The notes under the pieces: generated by a model | The model's database searches: none | Told to the model about the DNA's origin: nothing | Seen by the model: the letters and a program-made list of their open reading frames with translations, nothing else | Assembly: GCF_047739745.1 (NCBI RefSeq) | Contig: NZ_JBLLVA010000012.1 | Coordinates: forward strand, 1 to 64,000 | Direction of reading: 5' to 3' | Length of the DNA stretch: 64,000 nucleotides | Source of the DNA: Pseudaminobacter sp047739745 | GTDB lineage: Bacteria; Pseudomonadota; Alphaproteobacteria; Rhizobiales; Rhizobiaceae | Shown: piece after piece, positions 16,029 through 24,073 of the stretch | Layout of the letters: every line of letters starts with the position of its first letter | Numbering within the stretch: the first letter of the stretch is position 1 | Translations under genes and position numbers: made by a program

Positions 16029-17036
16029 TCAACCGGCGTCTGCCATCACCTTGAAAAGACAATCTCCTGGATTGGTAAGCGATGGTGCGCGCCGGCAGGC
16101 AACCACTCCCGACGCTTCGAAATGCAATGTTTCAGGCGGCCTCATTGGCCAATCGAAGTGATGTATTGAGCCGGCTACTTGCCCTGCCTGAACTTCCTCA
16201 CCGAGTTTTGCTGCAGGCTCGAAGATCCCACGCGAGCGGGCGTAGACGAAAGCGCTTCGCCCGGCAACTTTCATCACGCGTGTCGCTCGCGCTTTTTCGA
16301 TCACAATACGGGGCAGTATGCCGCAATGCTTGAGCACGCGTCTAATTCCCTGCTCGGCGAGCTCCAGGCCATTTCTGGACAGTGTGGAACCGCCGCCAAG
16401 TTCTGTGGTCAGGGCTGGAATGTTTTTATCTTGCGCCGCCGCTGCAAGCGTCGTCAGACCACCTCCACCAGCGCCATCGGTGACGAAGCTTATCGGTGCG
16501 CCGAAGACTTCCAGCAATTTGCGAAGCCGTGCGCTTTCTTCATCGGTCCGGCCGGGGCGCACAAGTGCACTGGGGACATACTGAAGCGAACGTCCGCCAG
16601 AATGCAGATCAATAACGACATCGGCCAGCGGAAACAGCACCTCGCTTACGTAGTGAGCGATCATCTGCGTTGGCGATCCGAACGCTCCTCCAGGGAACAT
16701 CCGGTTGAGGTTACCTTCATCAATTGGCGAAACCCTGCGGCCCGCAACCACAGCTGGGTAGTTGAGGGCGGGCAGTATGATCAGTCGCCCGCGCAGGTCG
16801 CTTGGGCTGATCATCCTGGCCAGGTTGAGCAAAGCGACCTGGCCTTCGTATTCATCGCCGTGATTGCCTGAAACCAGCAGCGCCGTTGGGCCCTCACCAT
16901 TGCGAATGCAAACCAGAGGGATGGGAATCCAACCGTAGGCCGAAACGTCGGTCGAATGGGGGAGCCTGAGGCAGTCGGTTTGCTTGCCCTCGGCGTTGAA
17001 GTCGACGGGCGTCCAGATCCTGGTTATGGCTTGCAT
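16029..17036 (-). CDS. doeB: N-alpha-acetyl-L-2,4-diaminobutyrate deacetylase (DoeB/EutE-like)
   Basis: This is a 335-residue zinc hydrolase of the succinylglutamate desuccinylase/aspartoacylase family. The zinc motif is GNHGDEYEGQ near residue 60, with NLNRMFPG and DLHSGGR supplying further conserved residues. The N-terminal part up to NLNRMFPG follows the DoeB pattern closely. DoeB removes the acetyl group from the ectoine ring-opening product to give L-2,4-diaminobutyrate. It is the last gene of the unit ehuB-ehuC-ehuD-ehuA-doeB. ATG 17036 is chosen over TTG 17051. Confidence 0.82.
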   Translation of the reverse strand: MQAITRIWTPVDFNAEGKQTDCLRLPHSTDVSAYGWIPIPLVCIRNGEGPTALLVSGNHGDEYEGQVALLNLARMISPSDLRGRLIILPALNYPAVVAGRRVSPIDEGNLNRMFPGGAFGSPTQMIAHYVSEVLFPLADVVIDLHSGGRSLQYVPSALVRPGRTDEESARLRKLLEVFGAPISFVTDGAGGGGLTTLAAAAQDKNIPALTTELGGGSTLSRNGLELAEQGIRRVLKHCGILPRIVIEKARATRVMKVAGRSAFVYARSRGIFEPAAKLGEEVQAGQVAGSIHHFDWPMRPPETLHFEASGVVACRRAPSLTNPGDCLFKVMADAG

Positions 17037-17058
17037 GATGCTCGTTCCCAAGTAGATA

Positions 17059-17802
17059 TCAGTGGAGAATTTTGTCGAGGAAATGTCTCGTCCGCTCGTT
17101 CTCAGGCGAAGAGAAAAACTTCTCAGGAGTCGCTTGCTCTACAATGCGACCCTGGTCCATGAAGATCACCTGATCGGCTACTTCGCGGGCGAAACCCATT
17201 TCATGAGTGACGCACAGCATTGTCATGCCGGTCTGAGCGAGATCGGCCATGACGTCCAGGACTTCCTTGATCATCTCAGGATCTAGCGACGACGTCGGTT
17301 CGTCAAACAGCATGAGCTGGGGGTTCATGCATAGCGCCCTCGCAATCGCGACTCGCTGTTGCTGACCACCGGACAGTTGGGCCGGATACTTCGAAGCCTG
17401 ATCGGGAATTTTAACCCGTGTCAGATAATGTAGGGCAATTTCGTTTGCTTCACCTTTTGATTTTCCTCTGACCCGCCTCAACGCAAGTGTGCAGTTGGCG
17501 AGGACAGTAAGATGCGGGAAGAGATTAAAACTCTGGAACACCATGCCGGTCGTGCGTCGCAACTGTGCACTCTGTCCCGGATTCAAGCCCAGCTGACAGC
17601 CGTGCAGGGAAATGGAACCTTCCTGATAGGCTTCCAGCCCATTTATGCAGCGGATCAATGTCGATTTGCCGGATCCTGATGGGCCACAGATAATGACGCG
17701 GGATCCTGTGTTTATGCGAAGCTCTACGTCTTTCAACACGTGATAATTCCCATACCACTTGTTAAGCGCGGTGATCTCGACAGCATGAGGGGTGGAGTGC
17801 AA
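17059..17802 (-). CDS. ehuA: Polar amino acid/ectoine ABC transporter ATP-binding protein (EhuA-like)
   Basis: This is a 247-residue ABC ATPase. Walker A is GPSGSGKST, the signature LSGGQQQR, Walker B LMLFDEP, and the H-loop THEMG, as in the GlnQ/HisP class. It powers the two permeases encoded upstream and takes the binding protein's cargo into the cytoplasm. The start is a TTG at 17802 behind AAGGA. The gene lies between ehuD and doeB in one minus-strand unit. Confidence 0.92.
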   Translation of the reverse strand: MHSTPHAVEITALNKWYGNYHVLKDVELRINTGSRVIICGPSGSGKSTLIRCINGLEAYQEGSISLHGCQLGLNPGQSAQLRRTTGMVFQSFNLFPHLTVLANCTLALRRVRGKSKGEANEIALHYLTRVKIPDQASKYPAQLSGGQQQRVAIARALCMNPQLMLFDEPTSSLDPEMIKEVLDVMADLAQTGMTMLCVTHEMGFAREVADQVIFMDQGRIVEQATPEKFFSSPENERTRHFLDKILH

Positions 17803-17826
17803 TTTCGTGTGTCCTTGTAAAGTGGT

Positions 17827-18486
17827 CTAGCGGCGCGAGGACCGAAACATCCTGTCCTCAAGCCGTTTCACCGCGTGTGCGGCAACGAGAGCCAGGGCCA
17901 GGAACAGGAGACCGGCAACGGTCAGAGGTTCGGCGTAGCGATAGGTGTCCGAGGCGATGTCAAATGCGCGGCCCAGCATTTCAGGGACGGCAATGACGGC
18001 CAGGTAGGGCGTGGCTTTCAAGATGGAAACAAAATAGTTTCCAAGCGGCGCAGCTATGTTGCGCAGCATTTGCGGAGCCAGGACGAAAGCAACGGTGTCG
18101 AGGCGACTCAAGCCAAGGGCGACGGCTGCTTCCTGCTGTCCTTTCGGAATCGCATCGATGCCGGCCTTGAAGACCTCGGCCAGGTAACCACTGAAATAAA
18201 CGCTGAGGCCAAGAACTCCCACCACAAGGGCAGGCAGCCGAATTCCATAGAATGGCAGGATAAAATAAAGCACATAGAGCCAGGCCAAGACCGGTGTCGA
18301 ACGGATGAAGTCCACAATAAAGCGGCTTACCCAGCCGAGAGCGCGCCCGGTTCGGCGAGTGATTTCTAAGGTAAAGCCAAGCGCCACGGCGCCGACGCAA
18401 CTTGCCAGAGCAACGCCCAAGGTTGTGCCGATCACACCCGTTATGATCGGAATGGTGGTCAGGGCAAATGCGAAATCATAGCTCAC
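17827..18486 (-). CDS. ehuD: Amino acid/ectoine ABC transporter permease (EhuD-like)
   Basis: This is a 219-residue inner-membrane permease of the HisM/GlnP class, with about five membrane spans. The EAA loop (EVFKAGIDAIPKGQQEAAVALG) near residue 110 docks to the ATPase. The preceding permease stop lies inside the start of this gene (11-bp overlap), so the two are coupled and probably form a heterodimer. Confidence 0.9.
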   Translation of the reverse strand: MSYDFAFALTTIPIITGVIGTTLGVALASCVGAVALGFTLEITRRTGRALGWVSRFIVDFIRSTPVLAWLYVLYFILPFYGIRLPALVVGVLGLSVYFSGYLAEVFKAGIDAIPKGQQEAAVALGLSRLDTVAFVLAPQMLRNIAAPLGNYFVSILKATPYLAVIAVPEMLGRAFDIASDTYRYAEPLTVAGLLFLALALVAAHAVKRLEDRMFRSSRR

Positions 18487-19135
18487 TTGGAAGCCTCCCG
18501 GCTATACCGATCCGCACCTCCACCCAGCGGCCAATCAAAGCTATCGGGTAACAAACCACGAAATAGGCGAGCAGTAGGGAGGTATAAATGCCTGCAGGAT
18601 TGTACTCGAGTTGGGAAATTTCCTTGGCGCGGAAGGTCATATCGGTGAGTGTTACGAGCGATACCAGCGACGTTCCTTTCACCAGTTGGATGAGAAGGTT
18701 CATGAACGTGGGCGCCATCGCGACGAGGGCTTGGGGCAATTCCACCAGCATAAGTATCTTGCGTCGGGAAAGACCGAGCGCGCGGCCAGCTTCGACTTGA
18801 CCGCGATCTATGGCCTGCAATCCCGCCCGCACCGCCTGGCTGGCATAGCCGCCAATGTTGAGCCCGAGTACCATGGCGCTTACCGTCATGGCAGATAGCT
18901 CGATGCCGAAAACGGGCAGAGCATAGAAGAATACAAACAACAGGATTATTACCGCGGAGCTGCGCCAGAACTCGATGATCGCAGTCACGAGCATGCGCAG
19001 CAGCCCGTTTGCAAGAAATTGCGCGATGCCGAAGACCAGTGCGAAGGGAATAGCGAAAACTAGGCCGTACAAGGTCACAAGTGCCGTGACACGAAACCCT
19101 TCGAAGATTCCGAGCCATATTTGAAAGACTGTCAT
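18476..19135 (-). CDS. ehuC: Amino acid/ectoine ABC transporter permease (EhuC-like)
   Basis: This is a 219-residue permease of the HisM/GlnP class, with the EAA loop QAVRAGLQAIDRGQVEAGRALG. Start 19135 (MTVFQIW) lies 13 bp after the binding-protein stop; an upstream in-frame start at 19219 would overlap that gene by 70 bp and is unlikely. It forms the membrane pair with the next permease. Confidence 0.9.
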   Translation of the reverse strand: MTVFQIWLGIFEGFRVTALVTLYGLVFAIPFALVFGIAQFLANGLLRMLVTAIIEFWRSSAVIILLFVFFYALPVFGIELSAMTVSAMVLGLNIGGYASQAVRAGLQAIDRGQVEAGRALGLSRRKILMLVELPQALVAMAPTFMNLLIQLVKGTSLVSLVTLTDMTFRAKEISQLEYNPAGIYTSLLLAYFVVCYPIALIGRWVEVRIGIAGRLPSEL

Positions 19136-19148
19136 CTGCGGGCCCAAC

Positions 19149-20033
19149 TCAGTTGCTGTTGCCGCAGAGCTGGTCTGCGGTAAGGCCGGGTGGCACCGCT
19201 TCAGGATCGCCGAAACCATATTTGTTCATGAGCCCTCCCAGGGTTCCATCGGCTTTCAGCGTCTCCAGTCTCCTGTTGTAGATGTCGCGCAGCTCGCGAT
19301 CTTCCAGACGGAAGGCAATGGCGGCGTAGTTCGCCGAACTCTCAGGCACGGTGAAAGGGCTTGCCCGCTCAAGGTCAGTGGCGCTGCCTTGCGAAAGAAG
19401 GCCGATAACCGTCGGCGAAGAGAACAATGTGACATCAATTCTGCCTGCTCGAAGCGCGGAAAGATTGGACTCCACATCCGGGAAAAGCAGCATGCGCTCT
19501 TCAGGGACACCGGCGGCGGCCGCGTGCTTGGCGGTGGTGCTGCCTCTTCCTGCCCCCATCACAATGTCTTGTCGGGACGCGATATCGCTGTAGCTGTGGA
19601 TCGCTTTCGGATTCCCCGTCAAAACGATCGCGGCGTCCGGCACCTTGAGGTCAGGCGTGCCGAAGGCGACTTGTTTGCATCTTTCGGGCGTGATGGCGAG
19701 ACCCGAGGCAATAGCATCGAACCTTCCCGCAAGCAGCCCGGGAATGAGGGCACCGAATTCCGTAACGCGCAATTCGATTTCCTTGACGCCTAGATCGGCG
19801 AATGCCGCCTTCATGAGGTCAGGGTGCCATCCGGAGAGCTCGTTAGTCTTTTCATCCCGATAACCCCACGGTGCGCGGTTGTGGATGCCGATGATCAACG
19901 TACCGTTTTGAAGAACGCGCTCCTTCGTACTCTGCGTCGCAGATGCCGGCGTGGGGTGTGCGCCCAGAACCAGCAGCAACGCAAACAGAAAGCCTGTTAG
20001 ATTTGATAGGTGCGGGATGCTGTTTCTCATCAT
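19149..20033 (-). CDS. ehuB: Ectoine/hydroxyectoine ABC transporter substrate-binding protein (EhuB-like)
   Basis: This is a 294-residue periplasmic protein with a Sec signal peptide (about 1-32, ending ASA) and the family 3 solute-binding fold. The segments TEFGALIPGLLAGRFDAIAS, TPERCKQVAFG and VLTGNPKAIHSYSDIA closely follow the EhuB pattern as I know it. It should capture ectoine or a related compatible solute. It is the first gene of the minus-strand transport/deacetylase unit and has GGAGGAAG just upstream. The divergent GntR regulator shares its promoter region. Confidence 0.88.
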   Translation of the reverse strand: MMRNSIPHLSNLTGFLFALLLVLGAHPTPASATQSTKERVLQNGTLIIGIHNRAPWGYRDEKTNELSGWHPDLMKAAFADLGVKEIELRVTEFGALIPGLLAGRFDAIASGLAITPERCKQVAFGTPDLKVPDAAIVLTGNPKAIHSYSDIASRQDIVMGAGRGSTTAKHAAAAGVPEERMLLFPDVESNLSALRAGRIDVTLFSSPTVIGLLSQGSATDLERASPFTVPESSANYAAIAFRLEDRELRDIYNRRLETLKADGTLGGLMNKYGFGDPEAVPPGLTADQLCGNSN

Positions 20034-20153
20034 TTCTTCCTCCCGTTCAATGAGCCGGTATTGCGAATGTCGCCGGCTTAATGGGTGTCGCCGGGTCCGA
20101 AGCGATAATCAGCTCTGCTCCATTGTGGCGACGATGCGATTAAAGGTAGACTA

Positions 20154-20161
20154 GGTATACC
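20154..20161. promoter_or_regulatory. Candidate GntR operator in the ehuB-gntR interval
   Basis: The palindrome GGTATACC lies between the divergent ehuB and gntR starts, 107 bp from the gntR start and 121 bp from the ehuB start. HutC-type GntR proteins bind short dyads of the GT-N-TA-N-AC kind, which this roughly fits. It is a short site and could occur by chance. Confidence 0.35.
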
Positions 20162-20267
20162 AAGTGTGTCAATGTTTATGAACTCTAGATGAACTTTTTA
20201 TGTCCTGCCGCAGATAGAGCGCTACGCGCGGTCGTCTGCAAAAGGGATCGCGAACAAAGGAAAAACG

Positions 20268-21041
20268 ATGAGTGGCGTGCTACATGAAAAGATCCGCCGA
20301 GAGATTCTGCGGCGCGTCGATGACGGCACTTACCCTGCAGGAAAGCCGCTGCCGTCAACTGCGCAACTCGCCGAAGCCTTCGGGGTGAGCGCGATCACGG
20401 TCAAGCGAGCCTTGCGAGACCTCCAAACAACTGGCGTCTTGCGTGCAGTTGCGGGGCTTGGGACTTTTGTGCGCGAACGCAGCCGGTTCATCCGCGACCT
20501 CGGCTTCTCCTTCAACTCGCTTGAAGACGCCAGACGCCTCGGGCTCGATGTGACGATACAATTGCTCTCGATATCGAATGAAAAGGCCAAAGATCCCGCC
20601 TTTGCTATTTTCGACCCGCCGGATCGGCCCATGCTCTGCATTCGCAGAGTCATCAGCATCGGCGAAACGGCGGTGATGCACGATACGTCGTATTTGCCCG
20701 TTCAGTTCGACGAGGCTGTCATGGCCGTATTCGCCTCCAAACTCATCATGGAGGCGCTGGAGGAGCGTGACGTCCACTTTACCACGAGCAAGCTCCTGAT
20801 AGACGCGGCGCCGGCGTCGCGAGATGCCCAGGAAGTCTTTGAGATCCCCAACGGCTATCCCATGCTGCGCAGGCTTTATAGGCTGGCGACAGAAGATCCG
20901 GCCCTTTTCGTGCTCGGCATCGCAGCCTCACCATTCGACCGATTGGCCTGCACTGTGGACCTGGACCTTAGCAAACGAGGACGGACTGGCCCCTCTCGCG
21001 CCGAGCGCAAGCGCAACAAACCAGATCGCTCACCCTCATAA
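20268..21041 (+). CDS. GntR-family regulator, HutC subfamily
   Basis: This is a 257-residue regulator. The N-terminal GntR winged helix (about 5-72) includes KPLPSTAQLAEAFGVSAITV. The C-terminal UTRA ligand-binding domain (about 90-235) includes FDPPDRPMLCIRRV, a common UTRA stretch. RBS AAAGGA precedes the ATG. It is divergent from the ehu operon and directly upstream of the M24 hydrolase, so it probably controls both in response to ectoine or its acetylated product. Known ectoine operons usually use the MocR-type EnuR plus an AsnC-type regulator, so a HutC-type protein here is unusual. Confidence 0.9.
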   Translation: MSGVLHEKIRREILRRVDDGTYPAGKPLPSTAQLAEAFGVSAITVKRALRDLQTTGVLRAVAGLGTFVRERSRFIRDLGFSFNSLEDARRLGLDVTIQLLSISNEKAKDPAFAIFDPPDRPMLCIRRVISIGETAVMHDTSYLPVQFDEAVMAVFASKLIMEALEERDVHFTTSKLLIDAAPASRDAQEVFEIPNGYPMLRRLYRLATEDPALFVLGIAASPFDRLACTVDLDLSKRGRTGPSRAERKRNKPDRSPS

Positions 21042-21055
21042 CGAAAGGAAACATA

Positions 21056-22234
21056 ATGGAAAACCCAGTTGTGCCGGCGTCGCCGGTACCGGCGACGGAT
21101 CCTGCTGAGCTGGACAACAGGCTGAACACCATCCGGCGAGAAATGGTTGTGGAAGGAATTGATGTTCTTCTTCTTACCGGGCAGAAGAACATTGAATATT
21201 TCACGGACTACAGGACGTTGTCCTGGGCATACAATGCCCGACCGCTGTTTGGTTTGATTGATGAACAAAGGTTTATAATCTGCGCCAATCGGATCGAGGC
21301 GAGGAATCTCGAATCGCAGGTGCGCCGTTTTTCAACGGTCTACTATCAGGGCTATCTCGCCGAAGGCGCGCAGACGTTGCTGGCCACACTCCCGGCCTAC
21401 CGAGGCCCGGGGAAGCTGGGAATTGCCATTGATTGGGGCCAAGACATGTTCGGACGCGGATGTGTCGAGATCGTCGCAGACATGGCAGCACGCAGCGACG
21501 TGACCTTGAAAAGCGGCGCCACTGCATTGTGGCGCACACGTATGCAGAAGACACCGTTCGAGGCCGCGCTGAAAAGACAATCCTTTGCGATCGTAAACGA
21601 AGCATTCGACCGTGTTATCGCAGGGGCCCGCCTCGGTGTCTCGGAAGCAGATTTGTGCCGGACCCTCCAGGCACATATCATGGACAACGGAGCAGATCGT
21701 GCAGATCAGATTGCCATGATTTTCGGGCGAGGGGACTTCATCTACAGCAGGCTGCCGTCGCAGCGGCGCCTGGAAGTCGGGCATTATCTATGGACAGATT
21801 TTCGGGCTCCTTATGGCGGCTATCCAGCCGATCGCAACAGGATCGCCAGGGGTGGAGATCCAGAAAGTTGGGAGATGAAAGCCTATGAGACGACACGAAA
21901 CCTGACGATTGCGCTTGCCCGAAGCGCCAAGTCAGGCATGACGTGCGGCGATCTTTTCGATGTCTTTGAAGATTTATGGCGATCTGCAGATTTGCCGCCG
22001 GCCTACGGCATGGTGTCGCGTATCGGGCACGGAGGTGGGCTGGAAGTGACAGAGCCGCCCTCAATCAGCAAAAATAATCCGCAAGTCATCAAGGAGGGAA
22101 TGATTTTGCATTTGGAGCCTAAACTCGAACTCGATGGTGCGGTTTTTCAGTTCGAGGAGGTGATTTACGTTGGTGAGCAGGGAGTAGAATTTCTAAGCGA
22201 GATTTCTCCAGCAGAGCTTCCCGTCATTAGGTGA
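21056..22234 (+). CDS. M24-family hydrolase, probable ectoine hydrolase (DoeA/EutD-like)
   Basis: This 392-residue protein has the creatinase/aminopeptidase P two-domain layout. The five metal ligands appear intact: Asp in WTDFRAPYGG, Asp eleven residues later in PADRNR, His in RIGHGGG, Glu in LHLEPK and Glu in FQFEEVI. DoeA is an M24 enzyme near 400 residues that opens ectoine to N-acetyl-diaminobutyrate. The assignment rests mostly on its neighbours (ehu genes, doeB), because creatinases and Xaa-Pro peptidases share the fold. It follows the gntR gene by 14 bp, with AAAGGA before the ATG. Confidence 0.75.
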   Translation: MENPVVPASPVPATDPAELDNRLNTIRREMVVEGIDVLLLTGQKNIEYFTDYRTLSWAYNARPLFGLIDEQRFIICANRIEARNLESQVRRFSTVYYQGYLAEGAQTLLATLPAYRGPGKLGIAIDWGQDMFGRGCVEIVADMAARSDVTLKSGATALWRTRMQKTPFEAALKRQSFAIVNEAFDRVIAGARLGVSEADLCRTLQAHIMDNGADRADQIAMIFGRGDFIYSRLPSQRRLEVGHYLWTDFRAPYGGYPADRNRIARGGDPESWEMKAYETTRNLTIALARSAKSGMTCGDLFDVFEDLWRSADLPPAYGMVSRIGHGGGLEVTEPPSISKNNPQVIKEGMILHLEPKLELDGAVFQFEEVIYVGEQGVEFLSEISPAELPVIR

Positions 22235-22578
22235 AGTGTGCCAATCGGCATCAATCTCGAGCACCCACGGTCAATCATGTCGGTTTGATTGTCCGGAGTA
22301 TCCAGCAATCCAATAACCGCTTGCAACTGAGCAAATATCCACGGAACTCACCTACATTCAGCCGCGTCGGCTCCAGCCGCACGGCAAGCGCATCGACCGG
22401 CTGTTCGATGATTGGCGTGAAAGCGGAAAGCGCCGTAAAGGCAGGGCAAGAAAACCCCGCCGAAGAACTGCGTGGTTCGATTTCAACCCTGACAGCATTC
22501 TACGAAAGTTGAATACCTTCCATCTATTTCAAGGATACACCGTATAGCGCAGTCCGAACCGAAAGTCTGGAGATTGAG
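22235..22578. other. Intergenic stretch after the M24 gene
   Basis: There is no recognisable intact gene. One frame (22370-22530) gives an Arg/Lys-rich stretch that might be a decayed gene end, but no start, ribosome binding site or family could be assigned. Confidence 0.35.
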
Positions 22579-22902
22579 GTGAAGAAGAAGCATTTGTTCA
22601 GCAGCGGTGGTAAGCACATTGCGAGTTTGGTGGAAGGCTACCTGTATAGCCCAAGCGGAAGGAACATCGGTCGATACCTGGAGAAGGAACAAATATTCGT
22701 CGACAGAGGTGGAAAGTACCTTGGCGAGCTATTTGGTGAACATCGGCTGTTGAGAAGGTTAGCTTCGCCATATGAGGGTATCGTGTTTGACGGCTACGAT
22801 GCACCCGGTGGGGTCGCAGACCCTGAGGCTCCTGGTTACTTTGGTAACATAGGTAAGATCACTGGATTTGATGACATTCCGCAGGAAGAGCTAGAGGCCT
22901 AG
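22579..22902 (+). CDS. Small glycine-repeat protein, possibly a 4-fold beta flower protein
   Basis: This 107-residue protein starts with GTG behind GGAGAT. The first 60 residues carry repeated short units of the form S/R-GGK/R-x-I/L-G/A-x-x: SSGGKHIASL, SPSGRNIGRY, DRGGKYLGEL. Repeats of this kind fit the 4-fold beta flower fold as I recall it from family descriptions. The acidic tail (about 75-107) looks disordered. Function is unknown. Neighbours give no help, as it stands between the ectoine genes and an IS110 fragment. Confidence 0.55.
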   Translation: MKKKHLFSSGGKHIASLVEGYLYSPSGRNIGRYLEKEQIFVDRGGKYLGELFGEHRLLRRLASPYEGIVFDGYDAPGGVADPEAPGYFGNIGKITGFDDIPQEELEA

Positions 22903-23378
22903 ATGCCGTAATGGGACCGCGCTGCTCCAATAGCCAAGAAGGCGGCTGTCCCTCAGAGTGATGATGTTGAACGGGTCTGATTATGTCCGCCCCAAGCATC
23001 AAGCGAGGGACAACCATGGACTATCCTGCAAGAATTGATGTCTCGCTGGAACAGAGCAGCGTTTGCGTGGTGGATTTATCAGGCAAGATCGTGCGAGAGG
23101 CGACGCGGTCGCCGCCATGGTGGTAACAAGAAACCCGAGCGGCGACTATTGATGACCCCGCGCGGGAGCCTAAGGAACGGTTTAACGCTGTTTTCCGCAT
23201 CGCGAGTGGCTTGAACGTCTCTAGAACAACGATACCCCTACGCCTGGTAGGCCTATCAAGGTTTGTGGTTTAAGAGGAAGCGCACTTTCCACTCGTTTCC
23301 ACGGGCACTGGGAGGTCTAAACCATCCACCGAAATCAGGCAGTACGCGCTCGTAGACGCGCCATTCTGCCGATGCAGC
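22903..23378. other. Decayed stretch around the IS110 fragment
   Basis: Apart from the IS110 fragment there is no supportable gene. Short frames on both strands are broken by stops every few dozen codons. Confidence 0.4.
23016..23126 (+). mobile_element. IS110-family transposase N-terminal fragment
   Basis: A 36-codon frame begins with MDYPARIDVSLEQSSVCVVD, which matches the start of IS110-type DEDD transposases (usually about 340 residues, with the first Asp of the catalytic set in GIDVSLE). It stops at a TAA after 36 codons, and what follows to 23378 is not recognisable transposase. So only the first tenth of the gene is left, a remnant and not an active element. Confidence 0.7.
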
Positions 23379-23615
23379 TTAACAGTTCCGTAGCCCGGGT
23401 GCCCCATCAGGCTCGGCAACTTGGCTCAGGGCCGCAAATACTGCCGACCAGAATCTATAATCACCTAGTCGATCATCGCAGTGTGCCGTAAAAGCACCCC
23501 ATGCAGCAGTCGTCAGGGCGGATGCCCCCAAAAGCCTGAGAGTCATTTCCGCCGCGGCTGCTGGATCGGCAAAATCCCACAACCCGGTCTCTTCAGATAT
23601 TTTCCATGATTCCAT
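23379..23615 (-). CDS. Small hypothetical protein
   Basis: A 78-residue protein, Ala-rich and mostly helical by composition, with an acidic N-terminal part (MESWKISEETGLWDFADP). GGGAGG lies 7 bases before the ATG, which supports translation. I do not recognise the family. It stands alone in a gene-poor stretch beside the IS110 fragment. Confidence 0.5.
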   Translation of the reverse strand: MESWKISEETGLWDFADPAAAAEMTLRLLGASALTTAAWGAFTAHCDDRLGDYRFWSAVFAALSQVAEPDGAPGLRNC

Positions 23616-24073
23616 GCCAGAACCTCCCGCGTCCGGCGCAGGAAGAGCTATGCATTACCGCCGGACGTTGTTGGGAACCCGCGTACGGGCCACGGTAAGA
23701 GGCTGGCGCCCAACTCCGTGCCGTCCCTGGCAGTGAAGCCATACATTGCAAAAACTGACACCTGATGCAATCTCGCTCTCATCGAACGAGTGGTCCGCTT
23801 CCCTCTAGAAGCTGAGATTGGCATGACATAAGGGCTGGGCTGCCAGTTTCCCTCCAACGGGCGGGCGCCAGCCTGCAACACATCTGATCACTTTGCGCTT
23901 CTACAATGGGGGTGAGAAGCCCCGAACAGCAGAACTGGCGCCGATTTAGCCGGTAAAGGAATGCCTTCTGCCCTCCGGCACCCAACGCACCCCATAACAT
24001 TGCGCCCCCACGCTGTTGACTCGCGTCTAAATGCTCGCAGGTTTTTGAGGTGGAGCGTGAGCATCGCGACGGC
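23616..24073. other. Intergenic stretch between small ORF and Nramp gene
   Basis: Open frames on the minus strand read as low-complexity shadow peptides and lack ribosome binding sites. No repeat or RNA structure stands out. Confidence 0.35.

Noticed and set aside
22370..22530. Arg/Lys-rich frame after the M24 gene as a transposase end
   Set aside because: I could not match it to a named IS family, so no mobile element is claimed.
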